Source: an uncultured beta proteobacterium
GTDB lineage: Bacteria > Pseudomonadota > Gammaproteobacteria > Burkholderiales > SG8-41
DNA: 46,119 nt
Reading direction: 5' to 3'
Assembly (NCBI GenBank): GCA_903889565.1
Contig: CAISYC010000055.1
Coordinates: 1-46,119, forward strand
Shown here: piece by piece, positions 27,024 through 34,785 of the stretch
Position numbering within the stretch: the first letter of the stretch is position 1
Layout: every line of letters begins with the position of its first letter
The notes under the pieces: generated by a model
What the model was told of the DNA's origin: nothing
The model's database searches: none
Seen by the model: the letters and a program-made list of their open reading frames with translations, nothing else
Position numbers and translations under genes: made by a program

Positions 27024-27986
27024 ATGCAAAAAATCATTGTCTGCACTCTGCTGGCGGTCGCCGGATTCAGTGCCCACGCCCAGCAGAATTACCCGACACG
27101 GCCGGTGCGCCTGATCGTGACGGTGCCGACCGGGGGGGCGGCCGATCTCGTCGCGCGTGTGGTTGCGCAGAAGCTCGGCGATGCGCTGGGGCAGACCTTC
27201 GTCGTCGATAATCGCGGCGGCGGCGGCGGCCAGATCGCGACCGAGACCGTCGCCAAGGCGGCGGCCGATGGCTATACGACGCTGCAGGCCTCGATTACCA
27301 CGCACGGCATCGGACCGCATCTGTATTCGAAGCTGCCATACGATCCGCTCAAGGATTTCGCGCCGGTCTGCCTGTTCGCGACGATGCCGATGGTGATCGT
27401 GGTGAATGCGCAGCTGCCGGTGAAAAACGTGGCGGAGCTGATTGCGCTGGCCAAGTCCAAACCCAATTCGATCAGCTTCGGTTCCTCGGGTTCCGGCGGC
27501 GCGCCGCATCTGGTCGGCGAATTGTTCAAGAGCGTCACCGGCGCGCCGATCCAACACGTGCCGTATAAAGGCAGCGGCCCTGCAGCCTCCGATGTCGCGG
27601 CCGGTCAGGTGCAGTTGAGTTTCGACGCGATCGCCCCGCATCTGCCCTTCATCCGCTCAGGCCGCACGCGGGTGCTCGCCGCGATCAGCCCGCAGCGTCT
27701 GCCGATCGCGCCCGATGCACCGACCATGACAGAACTCGGGTTTCCGAAAGTCGCCGCTTCCATTTGGTACGGCATGGTGGTGCCGGCCGGCACGCCGAAG
27801 ACGATCATCGCCAAGCTCAACGCGGAATCGAACAGGGCGCTGGCGCTGCCCGAGGTGAAGGAGCGGCTGGCGGCCGCGGGTATTGATGCGGCCGGCGGCA
27901 CGCCCGAGGCGTTTGCGCAATTCATGCGCGACGAACTGGCGAAATGGGGCCCGGTGGTGAAAGCCTCGGGCGCGAAAGTCGATTGA
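27024..27986 (+). CDS. Bug/TctC-family periplasmic substrate-binding receptor
   Basis: The ATG at 27024 (320 aa) begins the signal peptide MQKIIVCTLLAVAGFSAHAQ. An upstream in-frame ATG at 27003 is possible but would spoil the signal. The ligand loop YPTRPVRLIVTVPTGGAADL has T-G-G rather than P-G-G. VVDNRGGGGGQIATE and HVPYKGSGPAASDVAAGQV follow. A 131-bp gap separates it from the DUF4387 gene, so it may have its own promoter. Confidence 0.93.
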   Translation: MQKIIVCTLLAVAGFSAHAQQNYPTRPVRLIVTVPTGGAADLVARVVAQKLGDALGQTFVVDNRGGGGGQIATETVAKAAADGYTTLQASITTHGIGPHLYSKLPYDPLKDFAPVCLFATMPMVIVVNAQLPVKNVAELIALAKSKPNSISFGSSGSGGAPHLVGELFKSVTGAPIQHVPYKGSGPAASDVAAGQVQLSFDAIAPHLPFIRSGRTRVLAAISPQRLPIAPDAPTMTELGFPKVAASIWYGMVVPAGTPKTIIAKLNAESNRALALPEVKERLAAAGIDAAGGTPEAFAQFMRDELAKWGPVVKASGAKVD

Positions 27987-28055
27987 TTCAGCGGCAATGC
28001 GGGACGGTGGCGCAAACCGGCGGCATCGATAACAACGATTGAAAAGGAGGGGTTC

Positions 28056-29087
28056 GTGAAGACTCGACACCGGATATGTAGTGTGTTGTCGTTATTGCTG
28101 CTCGCCGCGCCGGCGCTGGCGCAGAACGTGAAAATCACGCCGCTTGGCACGCACCCGGGCGAGATGTGCGCGCGCGACCGCGCGATGATTTTCGAAGACC
28201 CGACCGGCGTGCGCATACTGTATGACGCCGGCCAGTCGGTGCTGGGCGCCGACGATCCGCGGCTGGGCGCCGTGCATGTCGTGCTGCTGTCGCACGCGCA
28301 CACCGACCACATCGGCGACCAAAAGCTCGCCGCGCTGAACGCCGGTACCTGCGCCAGCCCGGAACTGGTTTCGGCGCTGCCCAATTCGACCACCGCGGAA
28401 ATTGCCGCTGCCAAGAATGCCTCGCTGATCATGATCCGCAATATGGCGTTTTTCCTCGGCAGAAAAATCGAGAATATCCGCGGCAAGCCGACCGGCAACT
28501 GCGCCGAACCCGGTGGCGCCATCGCCGCCGTGCAGGCGGCACCGTGTCTTGCGCCGGTCGAACTCGGCGGCAGCAAGATCGTCAAGGCCGCTGGGGCGAG
28601 CGCCGGCGTCGAGATTGTCACGGTGTATGCCGCCCACGACAGCACGCTCACGCGCGATCTGCTGACCGACGCGCAGAAAAAATCGCTCGAGGCCGATAAC
28701 ATCAGCGTCAGCCTCGGCGCGCCGAGCGGCTACATCCTCAAATTCACCAACGGGCTGCGCGTCTATCTGTCCGGCGACACCGGCCTGCACAGCGAAATGC
28801 GCACCGTGGTGCGCGAGTTCTACAAGGCCAATCTCGCGGTGTTGAACATGGGCCAGAATGCGATCCTGCCCGATGCCGCGGCCTATGCGATGAACGAACT
28901 GGTGCGTCCGGCGGCAGTGATCGTGTCGCATCCGAACGAGGGCGCCACGGCCGGCGGCGTCGCCCGTGCCGGCACGCGCACCAGGGCTTTCATGGACCAG
29001 GTCAAGGGCCGGCCGGTTTATCTGAGTCTCAGCGGACGCACCATGGAGTTCGACGGCAGCGCTGTTTGCGCAGCCGGTTGCAATTGA
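28056..29087 (+). CDS. Exported metallo-beta-lactamase-fold hydrolase
   Basis: A GTG start behind AAAGGAGG gives 343 aa with a signal peptide (SLLLLAAPALAQ). The metal motif H-x-H-x-D-H is LSHAHTDHIGD (His80, His82, Asp84, His85). Later metal ligands are probably in YLSGDTGLHSEM and IVSHPNEGATAGG. This is a periplasmic hydrolase of the MBL superfamily; lactonases, phosphodiesterases and beta-lactamases share the fold. Nothing specific points to antibiotic hydrolysis. It is followed by an exported cupin, perhaps in one transcript. Confidence 0.9.
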   Translation: MKTRHRICSVLSLLLLAAPALAQNVKITPLGTHPGEMCARDRAMIFEDPTGVRILYDAGQSVLGADDPRLGAVHVVLLSHAHTDHIGDQKLAALNAGTCASPELVSALPNSTTAEIAAAKNASLIMIRNMAFFLGRKIENIRGKPTGNCAEPGGAIAAVQAAPCLAPVELGGSKIVKAAGASAGVEIVTVYAAHDSTLTRDLLTDAQKKSLEADNISVSLGAPSGYILKFTNGLRVYLSGDTGLHSEMRTVVREFYKANLAVLNMGQNAILPDAAAYAMNELVRPAAVIVSHPNEGATAGGVARAGTRTRAFMDQVKGRPVYLSLSGRTMEFDGSAVCAAGCN

Positions 29088-29166
29088 TGCAGTAAACCAG
29101 ATGGTCCCCTTCCTCCGTCAAGGGGGAAGCGGTACGAAAAATAAATATTCAACCAAAGGGGGAGTC

Positions 29167-29760
29167 ATGAAACATTCGTTATTTGCGATGGCGCTAGTCG
29201 TCGCGGTTGCTGCTGGCAGCGCCATCGCGCAGACGAAGGTGCCCGAGGTGCGGCGCGTGGTGACTGCGCTCGATGCCAACGGCCGCGCGGTCGCGCTGGC
29301 CGACGGTGCGGTCGAATTGAAGTCCTTCCGCTCGCCCAATCCGGCCGGCGAGATGTGGGTCACCGACAAATATCCGCCCGACTATTCGGCTAAGGAGGAT
29401 CGCGCGCAGACCAAGGTCGGCCTGATCCCGCCGGTCAACGGCAGCATCTTCCGCATTGTCGATTTTGCGCCGCTGACGCCCGCGGTTTCGCAGATGGACG
29501 TCAACATGATGATGAAGGTGGTCGGCGATCATGCGCCGGCGAAGGGGGCGCCGCCGCGCCATCCGATGATGCACCGCACGCGCAGTCTCGATTACGTCAT
29601 CATCATGTCCGGCGAAATCGACATGCTGCTCGACGACAGCGAGGTGCATCTGAAGGCCGGCGACGTGGTGGTGCAGCAGGCGACCAACCACGCCTGGGTC
29701 AATCGCGGCAACGAGGTCTGCAGGGTCGCCTTCGTCTTGATCGACGGCCGCGAGCCCTGA
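29167..29760 (+). CDS. Exported cupin-domain protein
   Basis: The ATG at 29167 with an AGGGGGAG site gives 197 aa with a signal peptide (FAMALVVAVAAGSAIAQ). The C-terminal half is a cupin barrel: PMMHRTRSLDYVIIMSGEID is motif 1, and LKAGDVVVQQATNHAWVN is motif 2 with the late His. A metal-bound periplasmic isomerase, dioxygenase or binding protein would fit. It probably forms a transcript with the MBL-fold hydrolase, and the two may act in sequence. Confidence 0.87.
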   Translation: MKHSLFAMALVVAVAAGSAIAQTKVPEVRRVVTALDANGRAVALADGAVELKSFRSPNPAGEMWVTDKYPPDYSAKEDRAQTKVGLIPPVNGSIFRIVDFAPLTPAVSQMDVNMMMKVVGDHAPAKGAPPRHPMMHRTRSLDYVIIMSGEIDMLLDDSEVHLKAGDVVVQQATNHAWVNRGNEVCRVAFVLIDGREP

Positions 29761-29788
29761 GTTCGCGGCAATCGCGCGTTCGCCCCCG

Positions 29789-30346
29789 CTAGCTGTTGAA
29801 TTCCTGTTCGCGTTTGATCTGCGTGTGCAGATCGCGGTAACGCGCGCCGACGTCGCTGCCGAACAGCGGATCGGCATGCGGCGGCACCGCGGCGGCGACC
29901 TTCGCCCAGTCGCCTGGCGTCATCAGGCGCGCGGCCGCAGGCAACACACGGCTGTCCTCGGATTCGATATGCGCGCGGTAGTAAACAAGATAGGTGGCGG
30001 CGGCGGTTTCGACTTTCTCGCGCGAGATCACTGTGTCCTCGAGGATGTCGTCGAGATAGTTGTAGAGCGTGTCGCCGGCAATGTTGATCACGCGGTGCTC
30101 GTGCATCAGGCGCTTGATCACCGGCGCCAGATCCGGCTCGCGATCGAGCAGCAGCGCGAAGGCAACGTCTTCGCGCGGATGGTGGTAGCAGTCGGCGTAA
30201 TGCTTGAGGTAATGAATGATGTCGCGCATCAGTTCGTAGTTGGGGTGGCCGCCCTCGTGGAAAGCCAACATCTGCGCATCGAGAAAGTCGAGCAGGCGCG
30301 AAAACCGTGCGTGTTCGTCCTGCCACATCTTGACCGGGTTGTTCAT
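29789..30346 (-). CDS. Hemerythrin HHE-domain protein
   Basis: The 185-aa protein begins at the ATG at 30346, with GGAG 7-10 nt upstream. A longer upstream frame is not coding. Histidines spaced as in hemerythrin di-iron sites are seen in WQDEHARF, HYLKHYADCYHHPRED, RLMHEHRVI and YRAHIESEDSRVLP. Such proteins bind oxygen or nitric oxide at a di-iron centre or help repair iron centres (compare RIC/YtfE). An FNR-type box at the class II position is upstream, which agrees with a role in oxygen or nitrosative stress. It is divergent from the NHL-propeller gene. Confidence 0.92.
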   Translation of the reverse strand: MNNPVKMWQDEHARFSRLLDFLDAQMLAFHEGGHPNYELMRDIIHYLKHYADCYHHPREDVAFALLLDREPDLAPVIKRLMHEHRVINIAGDTLYNYLDDILEDTVISREKVETAAATYLVYYRAHIESEDSRVLPAAARLMTPGDWAKVAAAVPPHADPLFGSDVGARYRDLHTQIKREQEFNS

Positions 30347-30391
30347 GAGATTGCTCCGTTGGCCTGCGCGACGCGGTCGCGCGCTGATTTG

Positions 30392-30432
30392 ATTATTCGC
30401 CAGACCGTGCCGGCGGCGTTGATCTGGGTCAA
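30392..30432 (-). promoter_or_regulatory. FNR/Dnr-type box with class II promoter for the hemerythrin gene
   Basis: TTGAT-CTGG-GTCAA (30419-30432) matches nine of ten FNR positions. On the minus strand a -10 hexamer AATAAT (30397-30392) puts the box centre about 41 nt before the inferred start of transcription. The ATG is about 40 nt further on. Confidence 0.6.
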
Positions 30433-30550
30433 ATTCATGCGTTTCGGCGCCGCTTGACGGCGCGGCACCTGCCGGCGGAAGCTGTGGCAAACGAGCGTTT
30501 CGGCGGCCATTCCCGGCAAGCCGGCGCCAATTCAAAGTGAGGAGACAGTA

Positions 30551-31543
30551 ATGCGTACGGGATACCGTCTTGCTTTTGCGGCACTGATTGTTTTCATCGG
30601 CACGGCATGCGCGATCGCGGCGGAGGATCCGCCCAACCCGTACACGGAAGACGGCTGGGCCCGGTTGCCGGGCGGCCGCCACTGGGGAGCGACCGGCGCG
30701 GTTGACGTCGATCGCAACGGCAACGTGTGGGTATTCGAGCGCTGCGGCGGTGCGAGCTGCATCGGCAAGGACGACGTGGCGCCGGTGGTCGAACTCGACG
30801 CCTCGGGCAAATTCATCAAGGCCTTCGGCGCCGGCCTGTTCGTCGTGCCGCACGGCCTGTTTGTCGATCGCGAGGGCAATGTGTGGGTGACCGATTCGCA
30901 GGGCAAGGACGGCAAGGGCCAGGTCGTGGTCAAGTTCAGCGCCGACGGCAAAGTGCTGATGACCCTCGGCAAGCCGGGCGTGGCCGGCACCACCGACGAC
31001 ACATTCAATCAGCCGTCCGATGTCGCTATCGCGCCCAACGGCGACATCTTCGTCGCCGACGGCCATGGCGGCGATTCGAACGCGCGCATCGTCAAGTTTT
31101 CCAAAGACGGCAAATTCATCAAGACCTGGGGCAAAAAAGGCAGCGCGCCCGGCGAATTCGATGTGCCGCACGGACTCGCCTTCGATTCGCAGGGGCGTTT
31201 GTTTGTCGCCGACCGTTCGAACGGCCGCATCCAGATTTTCGATCAGGACGGAAAATTTCTCGCCGAATGGAAGCAGTTCGGCCGGCCGAGCGGCATTTTC
31301 ATCGACGCCAATGACGTGCTCTACGTTGCCGATCACACCTCGACCGCGAAGAACAATCCGGGCATCAAGCGCGGCATCCGCGTCGGCAGCGCGCGCGACG
31401 GCTCGGTGAAGGCATTTATTCCGGGGCTCGGCGCGGAACCCGACACCCAAAGCGTCGGCGAGGGCGTGGCGGCCGATGCGGCGGGCAATGTTTACATGGC
31501 CGAGACGGGCGGCATGAACGTGCGCAAATTTCTGCGCAAATAG
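30551..31543 (+). CDS. Exported NHL-repeat beta-propeller protein
   Basis: The 330-aa protein has a signal peptide (AFAALIVFIGTACAIAAED) and a GAGGAGA site. NHL-type blades recur about every 45-50 residues: PHGLFVDREGNVWVTDSQ, PSDVAIAPNGDIFVADGHGG, PHGLAFDSQGRLFVADRSN and PSGIFIDANDVLYVADHTS. The closest known fold is the lyase domain of peptidylglycine alpha-amidating enzymes, but that activity is not shown here. There is no heme motif, unlike the propeller proteins at 10778 and 34786. It ends at a bidirectional terminator. Confidence 0.88.
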   Translation: MRTGYRLAFAALIVFIGTACAIAAEDPPNPYTEDGWARLPGGRHWGATGAVDVDRNGNVWVFERCGGASCIGKDDVAPVVELDASGKFIKAFGAGLFVVPHGLFVDREGNVWVTDSQGKDGKGQVVVKFSADGKVLMTLGKPGVAGTTDDTFNQPSDVAIAPNGDIFVADGHGGDSNARIVKFSKDGKFIKTWGKKGSAPGEFDVPHGLAFDSQGRLFVADRSNGRIQIFDQDGKFLAEWKQFGRPSGIFIDANDVLYVADHTSTAKNNPGIKRGIRVGSARDGSVKAFIPGLGAEPDTQSVGEGVAADAAGNVYMAETGGMNVRKFLRK

Positions 31544-31565
31544 CCGCGCGTCGCCGGCGAATAAA

Positions 31566-31592
31566 AAACGGGGCGCCGGCGGCGCCCCGTTT
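31566..31592. terminator. Bidirectional terminator between convergent genes
   Basis: AAACGGGGCGCC and its perfect 12-nt complement flank the loop GGC, with A-rich sequence on one side and TTTCGT on the other. It serves the NHL gene (+) and the GST gene (-). Confidence 0.9.
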
Positions 31593-31610
31593 CGTATTGT
31601 GCACCTGCGT

Positions 31611-32240
31611 TTATTTGACCAGCACGCTCTGCTCGCTTTGCAGCACCTTCATGACTTTCGGTCGCTTCAGCATGCGCTCCTTGAACGCCGTGTAATTGGC
31701 GAGTTTGGATACCGGAAACTCGCTGCGCGTCGCCCAACCGTAGAACACCAGGCCGTAGGCGTCGGCAGCGCTGAATTTGCCGCCGATGAACCATTCCCGG
31801 CCGGCGAGCATGCCGTCGATTTCTTCGAGATTGGCCCAGAACGATTTGCGCCCCATTTCCTTCACGTTCGCCATGCCTGCTTCGCCTTCGGCAAAGCGTT
31901 CGGGACGCATGATGCGCTGGTAGGACGGATGCACGATGTTCGAAAACCACGCCATCGTGCCGATGCAGTTGGCTTCATCGACGGGATCGGCCGGCAGCAG
32001 GCCGGACTCCGGAAAACGGCGGCCGAGATAAGTCAGGATCGCCGTATTTTCGGTGATGATGCGGTCATCGACGGCTAGCGCGGGCACCTTGCCGCGCGGA
32101 TTGATCTTCGCGTATTCGGCGGTTTTCTGTTCGCCCTTGGCGATATAGACCGGATGTTCGGTATAGGCGGCGCCGCATTCCTCGATGCCGATGTGCGATG
32201 CGGTCGAGCAGGCGCCCGGACTGAAATAAAGCGTAAGCAT
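31611..32240 (-). CDS. Glutathione S-transferase family protein
   Basis: The ATG at 32240 behind AAGGGGGAG gives 209 aa. The N-terminal thioredoxin fold starts MLTLYFSPGACSTASHI, with Ser or Cys near residues 7-12 as candidate catalytic residues, as in beta-class GSTs. It has the cis-proline loop GKVPALAVDDR and the glutathione contact ITENTAILTYLG. The helical C-terminal domain has FIGGKFSAADAYGLVFYGWA. It conjugates or reduces electrophiles with glutathione. The adjacent short-chain dehydrogenase gene lies 37 nt upstream on the same strand. Confidence 0.93.
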   Translation of the reverse strand: MLTLYFSPGACSTASHIGIEECGAAYTEHPVYIAKGEQKTAEYAKINPRGKVPALAVDDRIITENTAILTYLGRRFPESGLLPADPVDEANCIGTMAWFSNIVHPSYQRIMRPERFAEGEAGMANVKEMGRKSFWANLEEIDGMLAGREWFIGGKFSAADAYGLVFYGWATRSEFPVSKLANYTAFKERMLKRPKVMKVLQSEQSVLVK

Positions 32241-32277
32241 GAAACTCCCCCTTGGTTGGTTGTGGGTAACGCCGAAA

Positions 32278-33012
32278 CTACTGGTAGTAGCGGCCGCCGT
32301 TGGCGAGATAACACTGGCCGGTGATATAGCCGGCCTTGTCGCTGGCAAGATAAATCATCAGCGAGACGATTTCTTCCGCGGTGCCCATGCGCGTCTGGCC
32401 CGGGCGCAGCGGCTTGTTACGCTCGTCCGGATCGAGATCGAGGCGCGTTACGCCGCCGGGGCCGATGCAGTTGGCGGTGATGTTGTAGGGCGCGAATTCG
32501 CGGGCGAGCCCGCGCGTGAGGCCGACGATGCCGAGCTTGACCATCGATTTCGCCGGCGGTCCGCCGATGTAGGGCGTGACGCCGGCGATGTTGATGATGC
32601 GGCCGTGCTTCTTTTCCATCATCAGCGGGATCACCTGCTGGCAGATGTGGAAGGGGCCGGTCAGGTTGACCGCGATGTTCTGGTGCCAGCCGTCGAGCGT
32701 TTGTTCCAGAAACTTCACCTCGTGGCGGTTGCCGGCGAGATTGATCGCAACATCGACGCCGCTCAATTCGGCGCGCGTTTTCGCGACAAAAGCCTTCACC
32801 GCCGTGCCGTCGGTGACATCGCATTTTTCGGCGACCACTTTGACGCCGAGCGCGCGCGCCTGTGCGGCCACGGCGTCGAGTTCGCTCATGCGCGAACTCG
32901 TGCAGAGCGCCAGATTGGCGCCCTCGCGCGCGAATTCGATGGCGGCGATGCGCCCCATGTTGCGGCTGGCGCCGGTGATCAATACGGTCCTGCCCCTGAG
33001 TCCGGTGTCCAT
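32278..33012 (-). CDS. Short-chain dehydrogenase/reductase fold protein with atypical active site
   Basis: The 244-aa length and Rossmann core are typical: VLITGASRNMGR (13-21) binds the cofactor, CDVTDGTAVKAF and NLAGNRH follow, and GYITGQCYLANGGRYYQ ends the protein. The catalytic region is unusual. Where the family has Y-x-x-x-K the sequence reads K-S-M-V-K before LGIVGLTRGLA, so the Tyr is Lys; the Ser before it is replaced in NIAGVTPY. The second Gly of G-x-x-x-G-x-G is Asn. It may be catalytically altered, use another residue, or be a binding protein. It precedes the GST on the same strand and diverges from the selenoprotein gene. Confidence 0.9.
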   Translation of the reverse strand: MDTGLRGRTVLITGASRNMGRIAAIEFAREGANLALCTSSRMSELDAVAAQARALGVKVVAEKCDVTDGTAVKAFVAKTRAELSGVDVAINLAGNRHEVKFLEQTLDGWHQNIAVNLTGPFHICQQVIPLMMEKKHGRIINIAGVTPYIGGPPAKSMVKLGIVGLTRGLAREFAPYNITANCIGPGGVTRLDLDPDERNKPLRPGQTRMGTAEEIVSLMIYLASDKAGYITGQCYLANGGRYYQ

Positions 33013-33051
33013 CGATTGTTCTCCTCGCTACGCGGGGATTCTATCACTTGC

Positions 33052-33057
33052 TACAAT
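33052..33057 (+). promoter_or_regulatory. Possible -10 element for the first UGSC gene
   Basis: TACAAT lies 50 nt before the ATG at 33108 in a locally AT-richer stretch. No good -35 hexamer is visible at 17 nt. Confidence 0.3.
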
Positions 33058-33107
33058 CCGGACTTTGTCGCTGCAAGGCGATTCGCAAGGGCAGCCTGGA
33101 GAAATTC

Positions 33108-33650
33108 ATGACCGGATCAATTCTGTTGTACAACCCGACCGCGGTACGCGCGGCGGGCGCCGAAACCGCACGGCAGGCGCTGGCCGGCCTGCAGGGCAAG
33201 GTGGTCGGCTTCATCGACAACGCCAAGCCGAATTTCGATCATCTTGTCGATGATCTCGCCGACCTGCTGACCACGCGCTACGGTGTCGCCAAAATCATCA
33301 AGCGCAAGAAGCGCGCGGCCTCGGTGCCGGCGGACGACGCCGTCTACGAGGAAATGGCGGCGCAATGCGATCTGGTGATCACCGGGTCCGGCGATTGAGG
33401 GTCATGCTCGTCGTGGAGTGTCCACGACAGTGTGCAGATCGCAAAACGGGGCCGCGCCGCAGTGGCCATTTGTTCGAGCGCTTTCCTCACGCTGGGGCGG
33501 GCGCAGGCGCGCGCGCTCGGCCACGCCGAACTGCCGATCGCGGTGATCGCGCACCCGTTCGGCGTGCGCACGCGCGACGAGGTGCGCGTGCTCGCCGACG
33601 GCTGCGTCGATGAGGTGGTGAAACTCGCAACCGGACACAATACGAAATGA
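33108..33650 (+). CDS. UGSC-family selenoprotein (in-frame TGA read as selenocysteine)
   Basis: The ATG at 33108 (GGAGAA site) opens a frame that meets TGA at 33396-33398, codon 97, then stays open for 83 more codons to a TGA stop at 33648-33650. Read through, the product is 180 aa with Sec97-Gly-Ser-Cys100 in the context DLVITGSGD-U-GSCSSWSVHD. The second part, RGRAAVAICSSAFLTLGRAQ and then HAELPIAVIAHPFGVRTRDE, reads as continuous coding sequence. It matches what I know of the UGSC (seleno)protein family. Conventional reading would end at 96 aa and remove the Cys and C-terminal half. A SECIS-like hairpin follows the TGA. Sec and Cys two residues apart suggest a redox centre. The stop overlaps the ATG of the partner gene. 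Confidence 0.9.
33396..33430 (+). promoter_or_regulatory. UGA-Sec codon with SECIS-like hairpin, first UGSC gene
   Basis: After TGA (33396-33398), GTCGTGG (33410-33416) pairs perfectly with CCACGAC (33422-33428) around the loop AGTGT. With one bulged C, two more pairs extend it to 33407-33430. The loop lies about 20 nt after the UGA and has a G in its second position, as expected of bacterial SECIS elements bound by SelB. Confidence 0.8.
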
Positions 33651-34699
33651 CATCCAGCCACAGGGCCGCCGAACTGATCGAAGCGCCCGACGACTTCGAC
33701 GCCATCAACAAGCTGTATCGCGAACGCAAATGGAGCGACGGGCTGCCGATCGTGCCGCCGACGCAGGAACGCGTTGCGCGCATGCTCGCCGGCACGCAGC
33801 GCGCCCGCAACGAAGTCGTTGCGCAACTGGCACCCGGTTTTGCCGAAGCCACCGTCGAGAACATCGCGATCAATGCGGTGATGGCCGGTTGCGAGCCGGC
33901 TTATCTGCCGGTGCTGATCGCGGCGGTCGAGGCCTGCGCCGATCAAGCCTTCAATCTGCAGGCGATCCAGGCCACCACCAATCCGGTCGCAATCTGGGTC
34001 ATTCTCAACGGACCGCTGGCGAAGACGCTGGAAGTGAATGCGACTTTCAACTGTATCGGCGAGGGCAGCTGGGCCAACGCGACCATCGGCCGCGCGTTGC
34101 GCTTGATACTGCGCAACGTCGGCGGCGCGCTGCCCGGCGAAATGGATCGCGCGACGCAAGGGCAGCCCGGCAAGTTCACCTTCTGCTGTGCGGAGAACGA
34201 GGCGGACAGTCCATGGGAGCCGCTGCATGTCGAACGCGGCTATGCAAAATCTGCCAGCACTGTCACCGTCGTCGGCGCCGAGGGCACGATGAACATGAAT
34301 TCGCACAGCAAGGATGCCGCGGAACTGGTGCATGTGTTTGCCGAAACCATGATCCATCCGCCGAGCAACGAGTACACCCACGGCGGCGAGCCGTGGTTGA
34401 TGATCGGGCCCGAACACGCCGAGATTCTGCAGCGCGGCGGCATCGACAAGTCGGAGTTGAAACGCCGTCTGTGGGAGGCGTCGAAAATGCGCGCCGGTCT
34501 GATGTCGGTCAAGGACCGCCAGCGCGTGATCGATTCGCGCAGCGAAGAGCTGGGGCCGATCACGCTGGACACGATGCTGCCGATTTCGACCAGGCCCGAG
34601 GAAATCTGCATCATGGTCGCCGGCGGACCCGGCACGCATTCGGTCTATATTCCCTGTTTCGGCAATTCGTTCGCGGCGACGCGCGAAATAAGGCCCTGA
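33647..34699 (+). CDS. UGSC-associated partner protein, function unknown
   Basis: This 350-aa protein overlaps the selenoprotein stop by ATGA, implying coupled translation. There is no signal peptide. Blocks shared with the C-terminal part of the fused selenoprotein at 36947 are W-x-D-G-L-P, P-T-x-E-R-V-A-R-x-L-x-G, A-T-V-E, Y-L-P-V-L-I-A-A-V-E-A, N-G-P-x-A-K, I-G-R-A-L-R-L-I and G-G-A-L-P-G. The end, EEICIMVAGGPGTHSVYIPC, also has its counterpart. Cysteines occur in VMAGCEPAYLP and KFTFCCAENEADS. I know of no characterised member. The fusion elsewhere in the locus argues that it forms one functional unit with the UGSC protein, perhaps as the substrate-binding part of a redox enzyme. Confidence 0.88.
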   Translation: MTSSHRAAELIEAPDDFDAINKLYRERKWSDGLPIVPPTQERVARMLAGTQRARNEVVAQLAPGFAEATVENIAINAVMAGCEPAYLPVLIAAVEACADQAFNLQAIQATTNPVAIWVILNGPLAKTLEVNATFNCIGEGSWANATIGRALRLILRNVGGALPGEMDRATQGQPGKFTFCCAENEADSPWEPLHVERGYAKSASTVTVVGAEGTMNMNSHSKDAAELVHVFAETMIHPPSNEYTHGGEPWLMIGPEHAEILQRGGIDKSELKRRLWEASKMRAGLMSVKDRQRVIDSRSEELGPITLDTMLPISTRPEEICIMVAGGPGTHSVYIPCFGNSFAATREIRP

Positions 34700-34720
34700 C
34701 CGGCCGCGCGCGATTGCGCC

Positions 34721-34753
34721 TATACTTTCCATAAAAATGCCGGGTTAACCGGC
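34721..34753 (+). promoter_or_regulatory. Possible internal promoter and short hairpin before the cytochrome gene
   Basis: TATACT (34721-34726) resembles a -10 box; a CTGACC at 34696 is a weak, distant -35. A small hairpin GCCGG-GTTAA-CCGGC (34739-34753) follows. The 86-nt gap could therefore split the locus into two transcripts. Confidence 0.3.
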
Positions 34754-34785
34754 GGTTTCATACTGTCCGGTCGAGGGGGGAAAGC

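Noticed and set aside
28056-29087. Beta-lactamase
   Set aside because: Only the general H-x-H-x-D-H fold motif is present. Nothing in the neighbourhood indicates antibiotic hydrolysis.
33108-33398. Simple 96-aa protein ending at the first TGA, or a nonsense-mutated pseudogene
   Set aside because: The same TGA-GSC arrangement occurs independently at 37238, the downstream frame is intact, and a hairpin follows each TGA. Selenocysteine explains both better than two matching mutations.
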